The position numbers were made by a program, and so were the translations under genes. Under the pieces are notes generated by a model. That model worked only from the letters and a program-made list of their open reading frames with translations, was not told the origin of the DNA and did no database searches. From NCBI GenBank assembly GCA_946699065.1, contig CAMPDV010000005.1, forward strand, positions 1,798,001-1,862,000: DNA of 64,000 bases, given 5' to 3'. Of the stretch, positions 50,159 to 62,825 are shown one piece after another. Source of the DNA: Loxodes magnus. Taxonomy: Eukaryota > Ciliophora > Karyorelictea > Loxodida > Loxodidae. How positions within the stretch are numbered: position 1 is the first letter of the stretch; the number at the start of each line of letters is the position of its first letter.

Positions 50159-50706
50159 TCATAGATGCTTTTTCTTGTGGTTTCTCCATAGAAAGTCTTT
50201 CAAATGAGCTCTTGGCGCAAATGTATTTTATAATTCAGAAACCAAAAATACTTGGGCACGAGATGACCCGGCTTTCTCATTAGTAATGTGCTTATTAATA
50301 TCTATTAGCGCTGCAGCACATTGCGTTTGTTTTGCTTAGTAATCTCTTATATAGAACTTGGAATTAGCTTCTGCCCACTGTTTTAAATTACCTTTTTGTT
50401 CATTTTATTTTTGCAGGAATCTTACTAACATTTTTAACAAGACAAACAGCTAATTGATATATGAGATAGGAGCAGAGTATACATGGAATTTAGTAAAATG
50501 TGGAATGATTATATGCTTGGGATATTCATTGTAATGGCTTTTTTTTGTTGTTTTTAATCGAATATGTTCTTTAATTCGCTCTTGTTCCATTCCTTCTGAC
50601 TGATAGCTTTATAAGTGTTCTCTTAAGCAATGCTCTATTTTTTGGTTCAATCAGTTCCTACCTATTCATGTGCTTCAGAGGATATTCTAATCTCCCCTTT
50701 TTGCAT
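50159..50706 (-). CDS. Small protein of unknown function (tentative exon model)
   Basis: I do not recognise it. The model is 172 residues: exon 1 from ATG 50704-50706 (M-Q-K-G-E-I-R-I-S-S-E-A-H-E-Q), a 29-nt intron 50633-50661, then exon 2 to TGA 50159-50161. Exon 2 reads as real protein: H-C-L-R-E-H-L-Q-S-Y-Q-S-E-G-M-E-Q-E-R-I-K-E-H-I, N-E-Y-P-K-H-I-I-I-P-H-F, a Gln/Lys-rich helix, A-L-I-D-I-N-K-H-I-T-N-E-K-A-G and a basic end. No membrane segment longer than ~15 residues. The intron is longer than most here and could be wrong; the ATG at 50582 region (M-E-Q-E-R-I) is an alternative start. Near the 3' end another frame also looks coding (M-E-K-P-Q-E-K-A-S-M-K-K), so the C-terminus may need a further intron. 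Confidence 0.5.
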
Positions 50707-51901
50707 CGTACTGAATTATTTTTAGTACCACTAGGTAAGTAATAATGTAGTTTTTTTATTACCTGGATTTATCTTTTGTTCCATTTTCAGAATAAACTTC
50801 ACTGTGATATTTATCAAACTGTATTTTTAATGAACTTTTTATCCCTCTTTAAGCTTAAAAACTCTTTAGTAAATTTTTCTTTAATAGTGCATTTAGTTTT
50901 AGCTAATATCACTTTACTTATGCTAATTCTCTATTTTGAAATTTCGTTTCATATGCTAAAAAGCTTTTTATCTTAGTCATATTTCTTTCTCCTTTTTAAG
51001 CAAGAAAATGATTGATCAGTATAATCTTGGATATTACTAGATATTAGTAATCTTAATCTTATTAGATGTTTGAGATAGAAGGTTAAGAAGTTAAAAGATT
51101 AATAATATAAGACTTATAAACTAACTTTTATTAGCTAATTCTATTTTAAATATCAGTTAAGCTATTCACTATTAAAGCTAACTTTAGAATTTAGATTGGA
51201 TGTATTTTATTATTTATTATTTCCCACTGATGAGTCTTCATGCTGATGATGACTCATGTCATTCTTATTTTACTGCCTACTTTGTATTATTTTAGCAATT
51301 ACATTTAATAGATTCCTTTTTTGGACTTTCATAGGCTTCCTCACCTTTAATAAAAATAAGATGTTGCTAGACAAATCTAGGGTTTTTAAAGCTATGTTTT
51401 CTTAAAAGGTAAGGATATTCAAAATTTATTTCCTACTTAAATAATCTATAAGTAACTCTAAAGTAGCAAAACTTTTTTATTAGTAGAAAGTGTAAATAGA
51501 CTAGTTTACTAGTTAAAGATCTAGGTATTTTTGCAATAGAGATAAATATTCTTTTAGCCTAAGAACTAGTCTTTACTGGTATAATTATAAGGTATCTCTT
51601 TATAATATCCTCTATTAGTCCCTATTCTATAAAGCTAGCTTAATTATTCCTTTCCATTCTTCTATGTTAAGCCTTTCTAATTATCTCTCCTGTTCACTCT
51701 CATCTTGATATCAGCATTCCTTTGACTTTTGCTCCAACTTGTACTATTTAGCACATTCATTATTACAGCTAATATAGAGGATGTAAATAAGTGTAGAGTT
51801 ATAATATAAGATATGGTATAAAAAGCTTTTATTTTAGAAGTATTTTAGCTGAAAAGAAATAGGATTTTAGGTATTTATAAATAAAGATGCTATAAGAGAG
51901 G
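50707..51901. other. Intergenic stretch with a probable unresolved minus-strand gene
   Basis: From about 51150 to 51780 the sequence is richer in G+C than the spacers and reads as protein-like on the minus strand in more than one frame (for example D-E-S-E-Q-E-R-Q-L-E-R-L-N-I-E-E-W near 51690, G-E-E-A-Y-E-S-P-K-K-E near 51330, and M-S-H-H-Q-H-E-D-S-S-V-G-N-N ending at a TGA near 51157). A gene with small introns is likely, but I could not fix exons that join these frames, so no CDS is given. The rest (50707-51150) shows nothing. Confidence 0.4.
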
Positions 51902-53905
51902 ATGAGTGAATCTATTTAGGATAAATGCAGTATTTGCAAAAAGGAATTCACTAAAGCTAATCTGCCTTACTTGCTACAGTGCAACCATAACGTTTGTAAA
52001 GCATGTCTTGAAGAATAAAGCCAGAAGAATGATATAAGTTGCTATTGCTAAAATGTAACTCAGTTTTCTAAAGTGCTCTAAAATGAGGAGCTGTGAAAAT
52101 AGATAAGTTCAATGAGAAAAGAAATGAGGAAGTCAATGAGAAGAACATTTATTGAATAGCCAGTATAAATACCAGAAGTGATAAAGCAGTTATCTGTTAA
52201 TTAAACACAATTTTAAATAGAACAAAGCTAACCTAATAAAAAACTAGATGTAGGAAATCAAAACTTAATAAATCAGTAAGGATTCGTTACTTAAAACATG
52301 CAAAGCTTTTAGAGTAATTTAACTAATGTACCTGCTAGTAACTAAATACAACCAAATGAAATGGAATAATAAGTCATAGGAGTAAAGTAAATTACTTTAT
52401 TTAAAGAAGAAGGTTCGGAAATAATTCCTATACAACCTTATTAAAACATTCAGTAGCAAGTTTACTAAAATATTAGCAATTAAATAGCTTTTAATTATCA
52501 ACAGCCATATCAAATCCCTGTTTTTAGTCAAAATCTCTGTCTTTAGCATTAGATTGAAAACAAAATGTACTGCTACTAATGTTCTTATGTGTGCCATTGT
52601 TGCCAGATTGAAAAATGTAATATTTAAGGTCATTTTGTAATAGAAATAGCAGTTGCTTTCCAAGAAAACTGATCCAAAGTATAATAAATTCTTTATAATC
52701 CTCTTCTAAAGCAAAAAAGCCAGGAGATCTAATAAATGCTTCAAGTCTATGATTAAGAAATTTATAAAGTGAATCAAAATTCGTAAGGCATTATTTAATA
52801 GTTTCAATACTAACTTGGACTGCTAGAGTAAAACTTGAAGTAATACGAAGAAAACTAAATCAGATAGTTCTAAGTAGAGTCTTAACAAAAGAAGGCCTAA
52901 ATATAAGATTCAATATAAAAGCTTTAGAACCAAAAGGATCTCTTACTGAGCATGAAATAATTCAGTGTAAACGAATTAGAATAAGCAAATTTGGAAGATT
53001 TAATGGCTTTTTAAAATAATTGATAGCTGTATTTAAATCTTAAGAATATCCCACTCCCCTAGACTAGTGATCAACTCTAGTTTTAAGTTAATAAAGAAGC
53101 ATAATTTCAGATAAATAACTTACTGTAGTAGACATTCTAAATCTCATCCTAGAATTAGATAACAGAAGCTGATGCACGTTGTGTATCATTTTAGTAATAG
53201 CCTAATATTTAGAATGGCTATTAAGAATTAGGCAATCAGATAAATATCTAGTAGTATCCTAATCAAGAGGAAAGTAGATTAAAAAATTATTAATCTAATC
53301 AAGAACTATAGCCTTAATAGCCTATTTATCAAGGGGAAATCCAAGTTTATAATGAATCAGAAAAAGTAAAAAAGCTACAGAAAATATAAGGAATAAATCT
53401 ATGAGTATGAAGAGAAAATGAAAAAGAAAATTTGAATTTTAATCTTCGAGCAAGGTATAATTTTAGTGAGTAGCAGATAGAGATAATCAATTAAATTATC
53501 CGAGATGTAATACACAACTAATATCATAACTGAATTGAACCTGATATTATCGTTAAATAATTCCTTTTATATAAGTAAGTTTAAGTTGCAGCAAAAAACT
53601 ACCTTGAAAAAATTGAATCGTTAATAAGCAAAAACGAGGAATCCAAATAAAATCTCCCTGTTAGAATTGAAAAAGCAAGTTAAAGTTCTAAAAGGTTTCA
53701 TAGGATGTATATTGAGCAGAAGCATATTGAAAGATTTTAGCTGAGTGAATAAGATATTGATTACATAACAGATATTATGGATTTAATAATCAAAAATGAA
53801 AGCTAAGGAATAACATTAGATATGGATAGATTAATTTAAATAGCCAAAGAATTTAATTATGATGGATGGGAGACAGTAAAAAAGTATAGCTCCAGCAATA
53901 ATTGA
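51902..53905 (+). CDS. RING/B-box zinc-finger protein, TRIM-like
   Basis: 667 residues in one exon, ATG 51902 to TGA 53903-53905. The N-terminal RING-like finger (~9-55) has C-S-I-C, L-Q-C-N-H-N-V-C-K-A-C and C-Y-C; RING domains usually recruit E2 enzymes for ubiquitin transfer. A B-box-like finger follows at ~205-235 (C-L-Q-H, C-Y-Q-C, C-H-C-C, G-H-F-V), then a coiled-coil region rich in Gln (~250-370), the RING/B-box/coiled-coil order of TRIM proteins. After a Q/N-rich linker, the last ~170 residues form a separate helical region (Y-N-F-S-E-Q-Q-I-E-I-I; L-S-E-Q-D-I-D-Y-I-T-D). E3 ligase activity is inferred from the architecture. Gln is very often TAA/TAG; several TGA are read as Trp (e.g. 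E-E-L-W-K-Q). The final RING Cys pair is less canonical, so zinc coordination should be modelled. Confidence 0.88.
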
Positions 53906-55091
53906 TCATCTATTTAATTTAAATTAACATTTTAATCTTAAAGAATTAGAACTAATTAATTATATAATATACATCTATATTAAAAGACTAAGGCTAAGTG
54001 CTTTCAGAAAATGAATAGTAATTAACTAGTGAATTTATACTAATATTATGCACTCAAATTCTACTTAAAATAATTTGATTTAGATCTGAGTAATTAGTTA
54101 AAAGGCATAAGCAAGTACTACAAATTAGGAGAGCATTTATACTTCAGACCATATTGCAATAACTTTAGCTTTTTAATTATCTCTTAGTAATCTACATTTT
54201 TATTTTTCTCTAGTATATATTAAGCGTATAAATGTAGATTAATGCTAATAGATATCCTTTAATATTCCTTTTGGTACTTAAGTGATAAATTTGCTTCATC
54301 TAATAAGAGAATTTTAATTTTAAACTATTGGATGCTCATTAATTTTCACTAACATAATTATTTTAGTAACTACATCTTTGTAGGTACTTTTTGTCATAAA
54401 GTAGTTTAAATAAAATAAAAATCTTTAATCAATTTAATCTCAATTTGATGAAGCTAAAATGAAAGATTTTATCTTTAATAAGCTTAAATTATTCAAGCAT
54501 CATGCTAATAGATAGATAATCTAAAAATCATATAAAACTATTAATATCAATTTGGAGTTTTAAAAACCAATGAAGAGAGTAAATTTTAATTAAACTTCAA
54601 AACAGATAGTAAATAATATAACTCCAAGATCTAGAATCTAGATGCAAAGTTATTTATATGGATGAATAGTTAGAGGTTTAAAGAAAGTACTATAATTACT
54701 AATATTTAAATAGATTATTAACTACCAAATAAAAATTGTAAATAAATAATTCAATTAGATGTGAGTTATTTTTTAATTATTCTAATCAAGAGAGTTATTT
54801 AATTGTCTGTATAGGTAAATATATATAGTAGACGAATAATATTTGGTTAATTAATAAATTTTGAAATTTAGCATCAAGCAGGCATTGAAGAAAACATGCG
54901 AGTTTAGAGTGGTAAATTAGCTAGGATTGATTATTGAAGAATAAAGATTCTTAGAAGGAAATTTATTTCCTTTGATATCTTACATTATTCATGTTTAGCT
55001 TTATAATTTAGGGTATTATCTTCTTTGTAATCTAAAGCAAGAAATTTTATAAGATTGTAATTTAAGTATTAAAAAGGCAAATAAGTCAGTC
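53906..55091. other. AT-rich intergenic stretch, nothing recognised
   Basis: 1.2 kb between convergent gene ends. Uniformly AT-rich; no coding bias, RNA gene or long repeat was seen. Confidence 0.5.
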
Positions 55092-58000
55092 TCATTTGAT
55101 GTTACCTATGACTGAATTAGAACTACTAAGAAATTTTTTGACACTGGCTATCTTTATAATCACGTTCAAAGGAATCATATTAAGCATACTTTTCGAACTC
55201 CAAATCTATATTAAAGCATACTTCCTTGTTTAATTTGTTTACAAAAGGTCTCCAAAATCCAATATATACCAAAATTAGAATGCAAACATATCATATGAAC
55301 AGTTATTGCTTGATTTATCCATGATGATTAAATTCATTAGATGTGCAATCTTTCACATCCTCTACTAACTTTTTATAGCTCAAATGAATGTAGATTTCTT
55401 ACATTTCTAGAGCTGTTGCTAAAACTTCACTCTAAAGGATTTATTTTATTGCGGTTATATTTCCCTTTACCTCTACATAATCGCTTTAAAGCATTCGCAA
55501 AGACTCAAACTGGTAGATAAGAGCTGCTTGCATTCCTTTAGAAATAGTTCCTTCCGCAAACAAGGAGCATTCCTCAACAGTGATTTGATAATCTTATAAA
55601 TCTAAATACAAGCAAGCATTATCTCTAAAAATGTTCTGAAAGGTATTCATATAATTACCAATATAAATATCCTAATTTTAAAGATGTATCTCAAGTAAAT
55701 GCTTATTGTGGAAATACATTCCTTAAACTTGCTTTTTACTTACTTCCAATGCCTCTTAATTCGCTATTACTATCTAGTTATCAGTTGCAATACATTCTCT
55801 TAGAGAGTTAAGAGCGAAAGCATATTTAGGCTCAGATTCAGCCGTTAACTGGAACTCTACAGATTGGTCTTAGAAATTATTGAGTATTTCATCGTTCTTT
55901 ACATAGTTAGCGATGAAATAACTTTAAATGCATAGAATTCCAAAAATACATTTGAAGTAAAACTTTCTGCTTACTATTCTGCTGCTCTTAAAGGTTTTCT
56001 GCCTTCTTTGTCTTTTATTATTCACATCATCTTATAAGCTTCCATCACTAACTGGCTTCTCATCTATAACAGAGAAAGATTCAGAATCAATACTTGCATT
56101 CTCTTCTTCCTCTTAGAGTTAAGTCTAAAATTTCTCACATTTAATTGAAAGCTATTTCACCGTATTTTTTGGGATATCCAGAAACAGATAAAGAACATCC
56201 TCCATAGAAGAATTAACTTTTGTTATAACAGGAAATAAAATTAAGATGCTTATCAAAAGAACAATGATAGATAAAACTAGAATCACTACCAAAGATTTAT
56301 CCTAGGACTAAGATTTATCTATCATTTAGCTAACATAATACTCTGCTGATTTTTGTGCTGAAAAGTACAATCCATTAAAGGAATTAAAAAGCACAAAAAA
56401 GGTTGATGAGCTATCTTCTTTCAGCTAACTTGCAGTCATTTAGTAGATATTATATGCTTCAGAAGTAAGAGTATAAATAGCGTTTTGCATTGAAAAAGTG
56501 TTGGTTTTTACTTCTTATCCTTATTTATAGTACAATACAATGTCATTTGTATTAATTAATTAATCATTAGCTTTCGATATTTCCAAGTTACTTTCAGTTA
56601 AGAATGTTTCAGTATTCTCTAGGTCAATAATAGCTTAGGATAATTTTAGCCTTGTATCATAATCATCCTAAGAAGTGTAATTTAGTGTTCCATCTGCATA
56701 AAGTAGCAGAGTTCGTGTATACGTTACAATTTATTATATATATACCATCCTTTTATAGGCCACTTCTACTAAGTCTAAACTTTCATCAACTTTTTAAAAC
56801 TAACTCTTCGCCACAGCATATTCAGATATATCAATAGCAAGAAGAGCTGCAAAAACTATTATAGCAGCATATCTAAGATTTCTTATGCTTTTAGGTTCCT
56901 TATTATCGTTAATTGCATCCCTAATAGCTTTTTTATATCTATTATTCTCTACTTATTTATGCTTTGAAATATTGGGAGACTCTTACTCTGAATCTTACAT
57001 TTCTTAGAAAGAATTAAGTTGTCTTTTTCTTGTCTTGTCTTCAGTTGTAGCCTCTTTAGTTAAAATAAAGTTTTTTCCTGAAATTCTTTTTGTGACAATA
57101 CCTTTGCCAAAGTCATATTTAGTTCAACTTTTTATTTAATCATTAGTTTCGTTTTATTCACTTTTGCTTTCAGTTTGATTTGAAGTGAAATCCTAGAAGC
57201 TCTCCGCTTCTCCACTACTTTAATATATTTCTAATTACTCTTCTTCCTGCTGCTTTTCCTTTTTAGTATCGTTTACCTATTAATTATCTCTTTCTTCTTT
57301 TTCTTCTTCGTTGCTTTGCTCATCTTTAGCTTCTTATTTTAATTTCTTATTCATACTTTAATCAAGATTTTCAGAGAAGCTCTAAGATAAGGAATTTGCA
57401 GAAGTGCACAATTCATAATCCATTTTTTCAATTATTTGTACTTCATTCTCATTCAGCTAGTAATACTGCTGTTTAAACTAATGCTACTTAGAATAGATTT
57501 ATTGATCTTAATCATAGGAAAACTAATAGTTCTTTTGGAAAATTTACTTAGTAATAGAAGTACCTCCTTCTTTAACCTATCTAGGAAGAGGCTAAAGTAG
57601 TATTACATATCCCTGCTTTTCTCCAAAATATATTAGATCCTAAACATGGCAGTTTAAATCTTTGATGTGATCACTTAAGGTATAGTGCTTTTCTTATCCT
57701 TCATTTTAATCTCTATATCTATTTTTTCTGAAGAGCTTTAGAGGCTACTCATTCATTGTTGACTATTTATCTGCCAGCTTGAAATTCGGAATTGTATACT
57801 ATATAATCCCTCCTTTTAATCCATAGTATATAATTTGCTTTTATGGATCTTTTATTTCAGGAGCAAGGTGACAGAAGTTTACTTTTTTCCTTATAAAATT
57901 CTTGTTTAAGTTTAGTATTTCAATGCAGCCTGCAGATATTGCATCAATGTTATAATCTAAATCTACTATTATATAAGCGCCTCCAATCTAAGCCTTTTCA

Positions 58001-60210
58001 GGTCTTACTGTAGCTATATAATTCTAACCTTAAGCAGTTGCGGGTAAAACTCGAACGTTTAATCATATCGGAGAAATATATCCTGATTTGTGCAAGCCAA
58101 AAACCATCCTTTCTCTTCCAATTACAGTAGAATTTCCTGTTTTCCAGTAATTCATAATAAACTAATCATGATTTCTTTTATAAGGCTACGGTATGAGAAT
58201 AGTAAGTTTTCTTCCTATTAGTTCGTCTTCATTATATCCAAATAATCTGCTTACTCCTAAAGTAGCCTTTGTTATTTTCCCAAAAATTTCATTATCAGCC
58301 AATATCTGAATCATAGCTGCACTATAATCGTTAATAGTTTCCATAATACCATTCATAATTTCATCATGATCGTTTGAAACTGCTCTGTTAAAATTAGATT
58401 ATTCAATAGCTTTAACTCTTTCTTCAAACTCTTTTCCCTACTCATCATTTAATACCTCTTATAAAAAAGTTCCATACATACTAAGCAGTTTAATATTATT
58501 AGGATTTAACTTTTGAATTTTCGATCAGATGTCTTTGATTTATTTAATGTTCTAATTTATTTTGCATCCTAATTCGTGAAGTTTTTCCAAGTCGGTTTAA
58601 TCATCAATAAGCTGACCCCAGAAATTGATATTGAGATTAACAACTTTCTCAAGTTATTGCTAATATTGCTTTTTGAGATTCTCATAAGAAATTAAGTTTT
58701 CAATATCTACTTTATTATTCTCATTAATACTTTCGGACATCTCATCTTCCATTTATCTCCTATGCCTGAAAATTGTGAACTGCTCATCAAAGAAAGGCTT
58801 CTTCTGTTCTGCTACTCTAAACTCTTCTAGTGCTTAGTGTCTTTATTGCCTTTTTTCCAGAAGGAAGAATGCGTAAGAAATGTGTAGTGAAGCAGAATCT
58901 GGAAATTTAGAGATACCATCTACATAAAGTTTGTTAGCGAATGCAATTAGATTATCGTAATCTTCTTCAAGCACCTATGTAATCTATTCACCCTTTTGAT
59001 TTAAAAAAGCGTTCTAAAATCAAATTTTTTTGGTTCTTCTAAGAAGGCATTCTTCTAGTATGCATATCTCCTTATGGTTATAAACGTATCCTTTAAGCAT
59101 CAAATTCTTATTTTTGGAATAATTTTCCTTACTTCCCACTAACTTTAAAAAGTACCTAATTTACTTCTCCACTTGATCATCCTGCTTAAATTTGCTCTAG
59201 TTTGTAAGTAAAAGTTCACTTTTTAAATTTTCATCCATTAGTACAATACCTGCACTTACAAACAGTCCGAAAATTAGAGTATACATTCCTCCTTCAAACC
59301 TCGTTTCTTCAAGAATTTTGGCCATAAATAGAACGAATACAGTTCAAAGGTGCAACGATGAAACTAATTGTCACCCTTTTTGGATATCGTTTTTGTAATA
59401 AGTTTCCTCAGTAAAAAATTTAAAGAACACAATGAGTGCGCCTATTAGCATGACTATTATTAAAGACCATTAGTATCCCTCATCACTAAAGAAAGTTAGC
59501 ATGACAATCTATACTGTTACGTGAACTAAGAAATATAAATTGACTCTCGCGTTTATTCTAGCCAGTCTTTAGTTAGGATTACGCTCATAAATAGTTAGCA
59601 CAATTATGCTGTTTATTAAAAAGAAGGCAATTGAGGTTATAATAGCTACAATGCTATGTAATATATTTAACCCACTTCAACATTTTATGTCATCATAATT
59701 AAAATGCTTTCCATTCTCACAGTGTAGAGGGGATGCAAATAGTTCTAGCAACGGTAAATAAAGAATAGTCATCATTAGCTGTACCTTGTATTTGAGAATA
59801 GTTACAGGCCAAGTAAAGCTAAACTTCTTTTTGTGGAATGCATAATGTACATATCAAGTATTCAAAGCACTCAAAACTAATAAAAGTACAGCAATGTAAA
59901 ATATTATTAAATAAGAGGAAGATTTATGCAAGTACTTTAGTCAAGGAACTATTCTAAATATTTATGATAGACCTTCTATCAAACTTTCTAAAGTTTCGTT
60001 TTTTCACGGAAAATTCACGTTACTGTTAAAAGGAAAAGTAAGAAGTTGGATTAACTAGATAATCATAAATATATAGGCAAGTAAAACAGAATTACTAATC
60101 TCATTACTAAGAATGAAAAGTACGTTGAAAAGACTATCCTAGGCAGATTTAAGCAATCTTCTAAACGATGACTTCTCCAAATCTTCAAGTTTATTTTTTT
60201 TCTTTTCCAT
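55092..60210 (-). CDS. Large multi-membrane PAS-domain protein
   Basis: 1700 residues in two exons; the 16-nt intron GTATGCTTTAATATAG (55206-55221) near the 3' end restores the frame to I-W-S-S-K-S-M-L-N-M-I-P-L before TGA 55092-55094. Start ATG at 60208-60210. Layout: a short basic head, about seven TM helices (~35-340), a helical region with TPR-like pairs (~380-480; S-L-H-I-S-Y-A-F-F-L-L-E), a PAS domain at ~620-740 (I-F-G-K-I-T-K-A-T-L-G, L-F-G-Y-N-E-D-E-L-I-G-R-K), a very acidic Q/E linker (~900-1020), then two further TM pairs each bracketing an extracytoplasmic-type helical region. PAS domains sense small molecules, redox or light, or mediate dimerisation. Proteins of this layout are an expanded, poorly characterised family in ciliates (from general knowledge). 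No cyclase or kinase domain is attached, so the output partner is unknown. Confidence 0.88.
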
Positions 60211-62825
60211 TTTAGTTAAATTTAAGAAATTAGCTAGGAGTTAATGAAAGTAAAGTATTTTAACGTTAAATATATAATTTATAGTTAATTAGTTCATATT
60301 AGCTTCTATTATAGATTATATACTACTCTTTGCTAATATCTATGAGGTATTTCTTAATGATAATCTATATTCATCTACTTTCAATTCTGCATTACTAACT
60401 TATCCATTTTTGCTTTGATGCTTGATAAGTCTTAATTTCCTTATCCAGCCAAAGCTCTAAGTTCTATGCATTTCTATCTCTAAGTTATAAGTTAGATTAG
60501 AGAACAGTAAGGATATATATTATTCCAGGCATCCTATTACGAAATGGTTAGTATTCATATTTAATAAGAACTAACCAACTAAAATAGCATGTACATACTC
60601 TAAATAATAGGATACTTTTTATTTATAAATATCCTTTACATTAATAATTGGATTAGACATTATCATTACATATAAGCTTAGCAAAATTAGAAAAGGAACT
60701 AAGTAGCTAGTTTATTTACTAAGCTGATATATTTAATAGTATATGTCTACTCTATTTACTGATATTAGTATATAGCTTATACTACTAATTAATGTATTCC
60801 ATCTCTATAACTTAATAAAAGTACTCTATAATTATTATTTAGTGTAAGTACTCTCAAAGCTACTGGTATTAGATATATACGAGCATAATTAAAGTGAATA
60901 TTGATTCTGTTATAGGGATATGCTTTTATTTACTAGAAACTCTTTTTATTATATAAGGCTATTTGGTATAACTATAGATCTCTAGTAGTGATTAAATAGT
61001 AATATAGTCTAGTATGAATCAGTATTATATGCTTTATTTTAAGCTTTCGCTATTAAATCTAGAAGACTAATCATTAGCTTAATACTATAAGTCATATTAT
61101 TAGAAAATTCTGGTTTTTTGAAAGCTTTATATATAAAATTTTTTGTAGGTTATGGTTCTAATTAAACAGGTTAGTTAAAAATATAATAGGATAGGCAACT
61201 AAACAATTAAAAGCAGGTTATGAAAAGTAATTAGTAACTTAATTAAGAACATAGAACATACTTATATATCATTAGAGCTGAAGTATAGTTTATTTCATTA
61301 AATAGGCTAAAGCAGAAGCTAAAATAATAACTATAAGCTAATTGAATACATTTGAAAGCTAAATTTCTTGAATATAGTTAATTATTAAGCTATTGAGGCT
61401 TGGATGCTTAAAATGTAATATAGGCTTATATAGTTCTATTAAGATAAGTAGTTAAATAAATCTAGATTAAGAGAAGACTAATCACTTGGTTAGTTCTCTA
61501 TGTTTAGTATCAAATCCTTTATTTACTTACTGATATAATAATATCAACTAATTATAATCAAGTTAAAATACAAGCAATCTAAAGCTAATTCTCAAGCTTT
61601 AGAAACATTAGTAAATACAATAAAGAAAGTAAAGGATTAATATCAAGGTCTGAAGTAACTTTTCCTATGTTAATTAAATAGAAAAACATTCGCTATAAAG
61701 ACATCAACCACAAAATTCTTAATAAGCAATAAATAGATTTAATAGAATATAAGCCAACTACATGTATAATGAGCTGATATTAAATTTAATTAGTCTAAGT
61801 TTAAAATAAAATTTAAACTTATTAGTTAATAAAGTAATTATAGCTGATACTGTTAATTCAGTTAGAATATTTATCTCTAAAGAAAAGCTTTAAATAAGAA
61901 AGATCTAAACTATAATTTAGCAAAAGTGTATAATATTTATTAAATAGTACTATAAGCTTTAATGTTAATTAGTCTAATTCAGTTTGTGGTTCCAAGCCTC
62001 TTTAAAATAACTCACACTTAGAAGATAAGAAAAAGGTTAAAATAAATAACCTAATACTAAACATTCTTATAAATGCTAAAACTCTGAAGTTAGCTCACTT
62101 CTTTAGCCAGTTTTATTATAAAATACTCTTAAAGATTTTTAAACCTCAGTTCTTTTTTAAGCTAGGAAGAAAGCAAATATATATTAAGCAAGATAAAGTA
62201 AAAGTAATATTGAGAATTAACTTGCTAAGTCTGGCTTAATAAATAGAGTGGTTAATAGAAAAATTAGCTTAATTGTTAATAAATATTCCATAGATTAAAT
62301 ATCTACCTAAATATAGGAATAATAAGATTAGACTAAATAGCATTCTATAAGCATTAATCATAAATTAACTATAGAAATAATCTTCCTCTTAAAATACCAG
62401 CGCTTTAAGTATTCCCAAAAGGCTTAAATCTGACGACGAAAGAAATAGTATAAGGTTGATTCAAAGCCAATTTAAAACAAAATAAATAACAGAAATATGC
62501 TAATATTAAAGAAGCGAAAGTGATAGTAATGAAGTAGTTAGTAGCATGGCTTTGAGTATATCATGCAATTCTAATTTTTAATTTATTAATGCTTCCCTTT
62601 TGATTAATGCTTTACTTCTATCTAAATATCAATTTCTACACTTGCTTACTTTATGTTCCTAATTAACTAACTTACTAAAAAATAGAAACAATTGATGTAC
62701 AAAGCAATCAAGTTTTACCTCATTTAAAGATTAAAAAGATAGGAAAAAAGAGTGTTAAAGAAGGAGTAGGAAGAGAGCTAGAGTCTGCATTTTATTTAAG
62801 AAATCTAAAAAAGAAAGAGAAATAA
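60211..62825. other. AT-rich divergent intergenic stretch with a coding-like patch
   Basis: 2.6 kb between divergent genes. A plus-strand reading from ATG 61769 to TGA 62693-62695 (308 codons) contains one persuasive stretch near 62390-62560 (I-P-K-R-L-K-S-D-D-E-R-N-S-I-R-L-I; Q-R-S-E-S-D-S-N-E-V-V) but overall low Gly content. It may be an exon of an unresolved gene. The remainder shows nothing. Confidence 0.35.
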
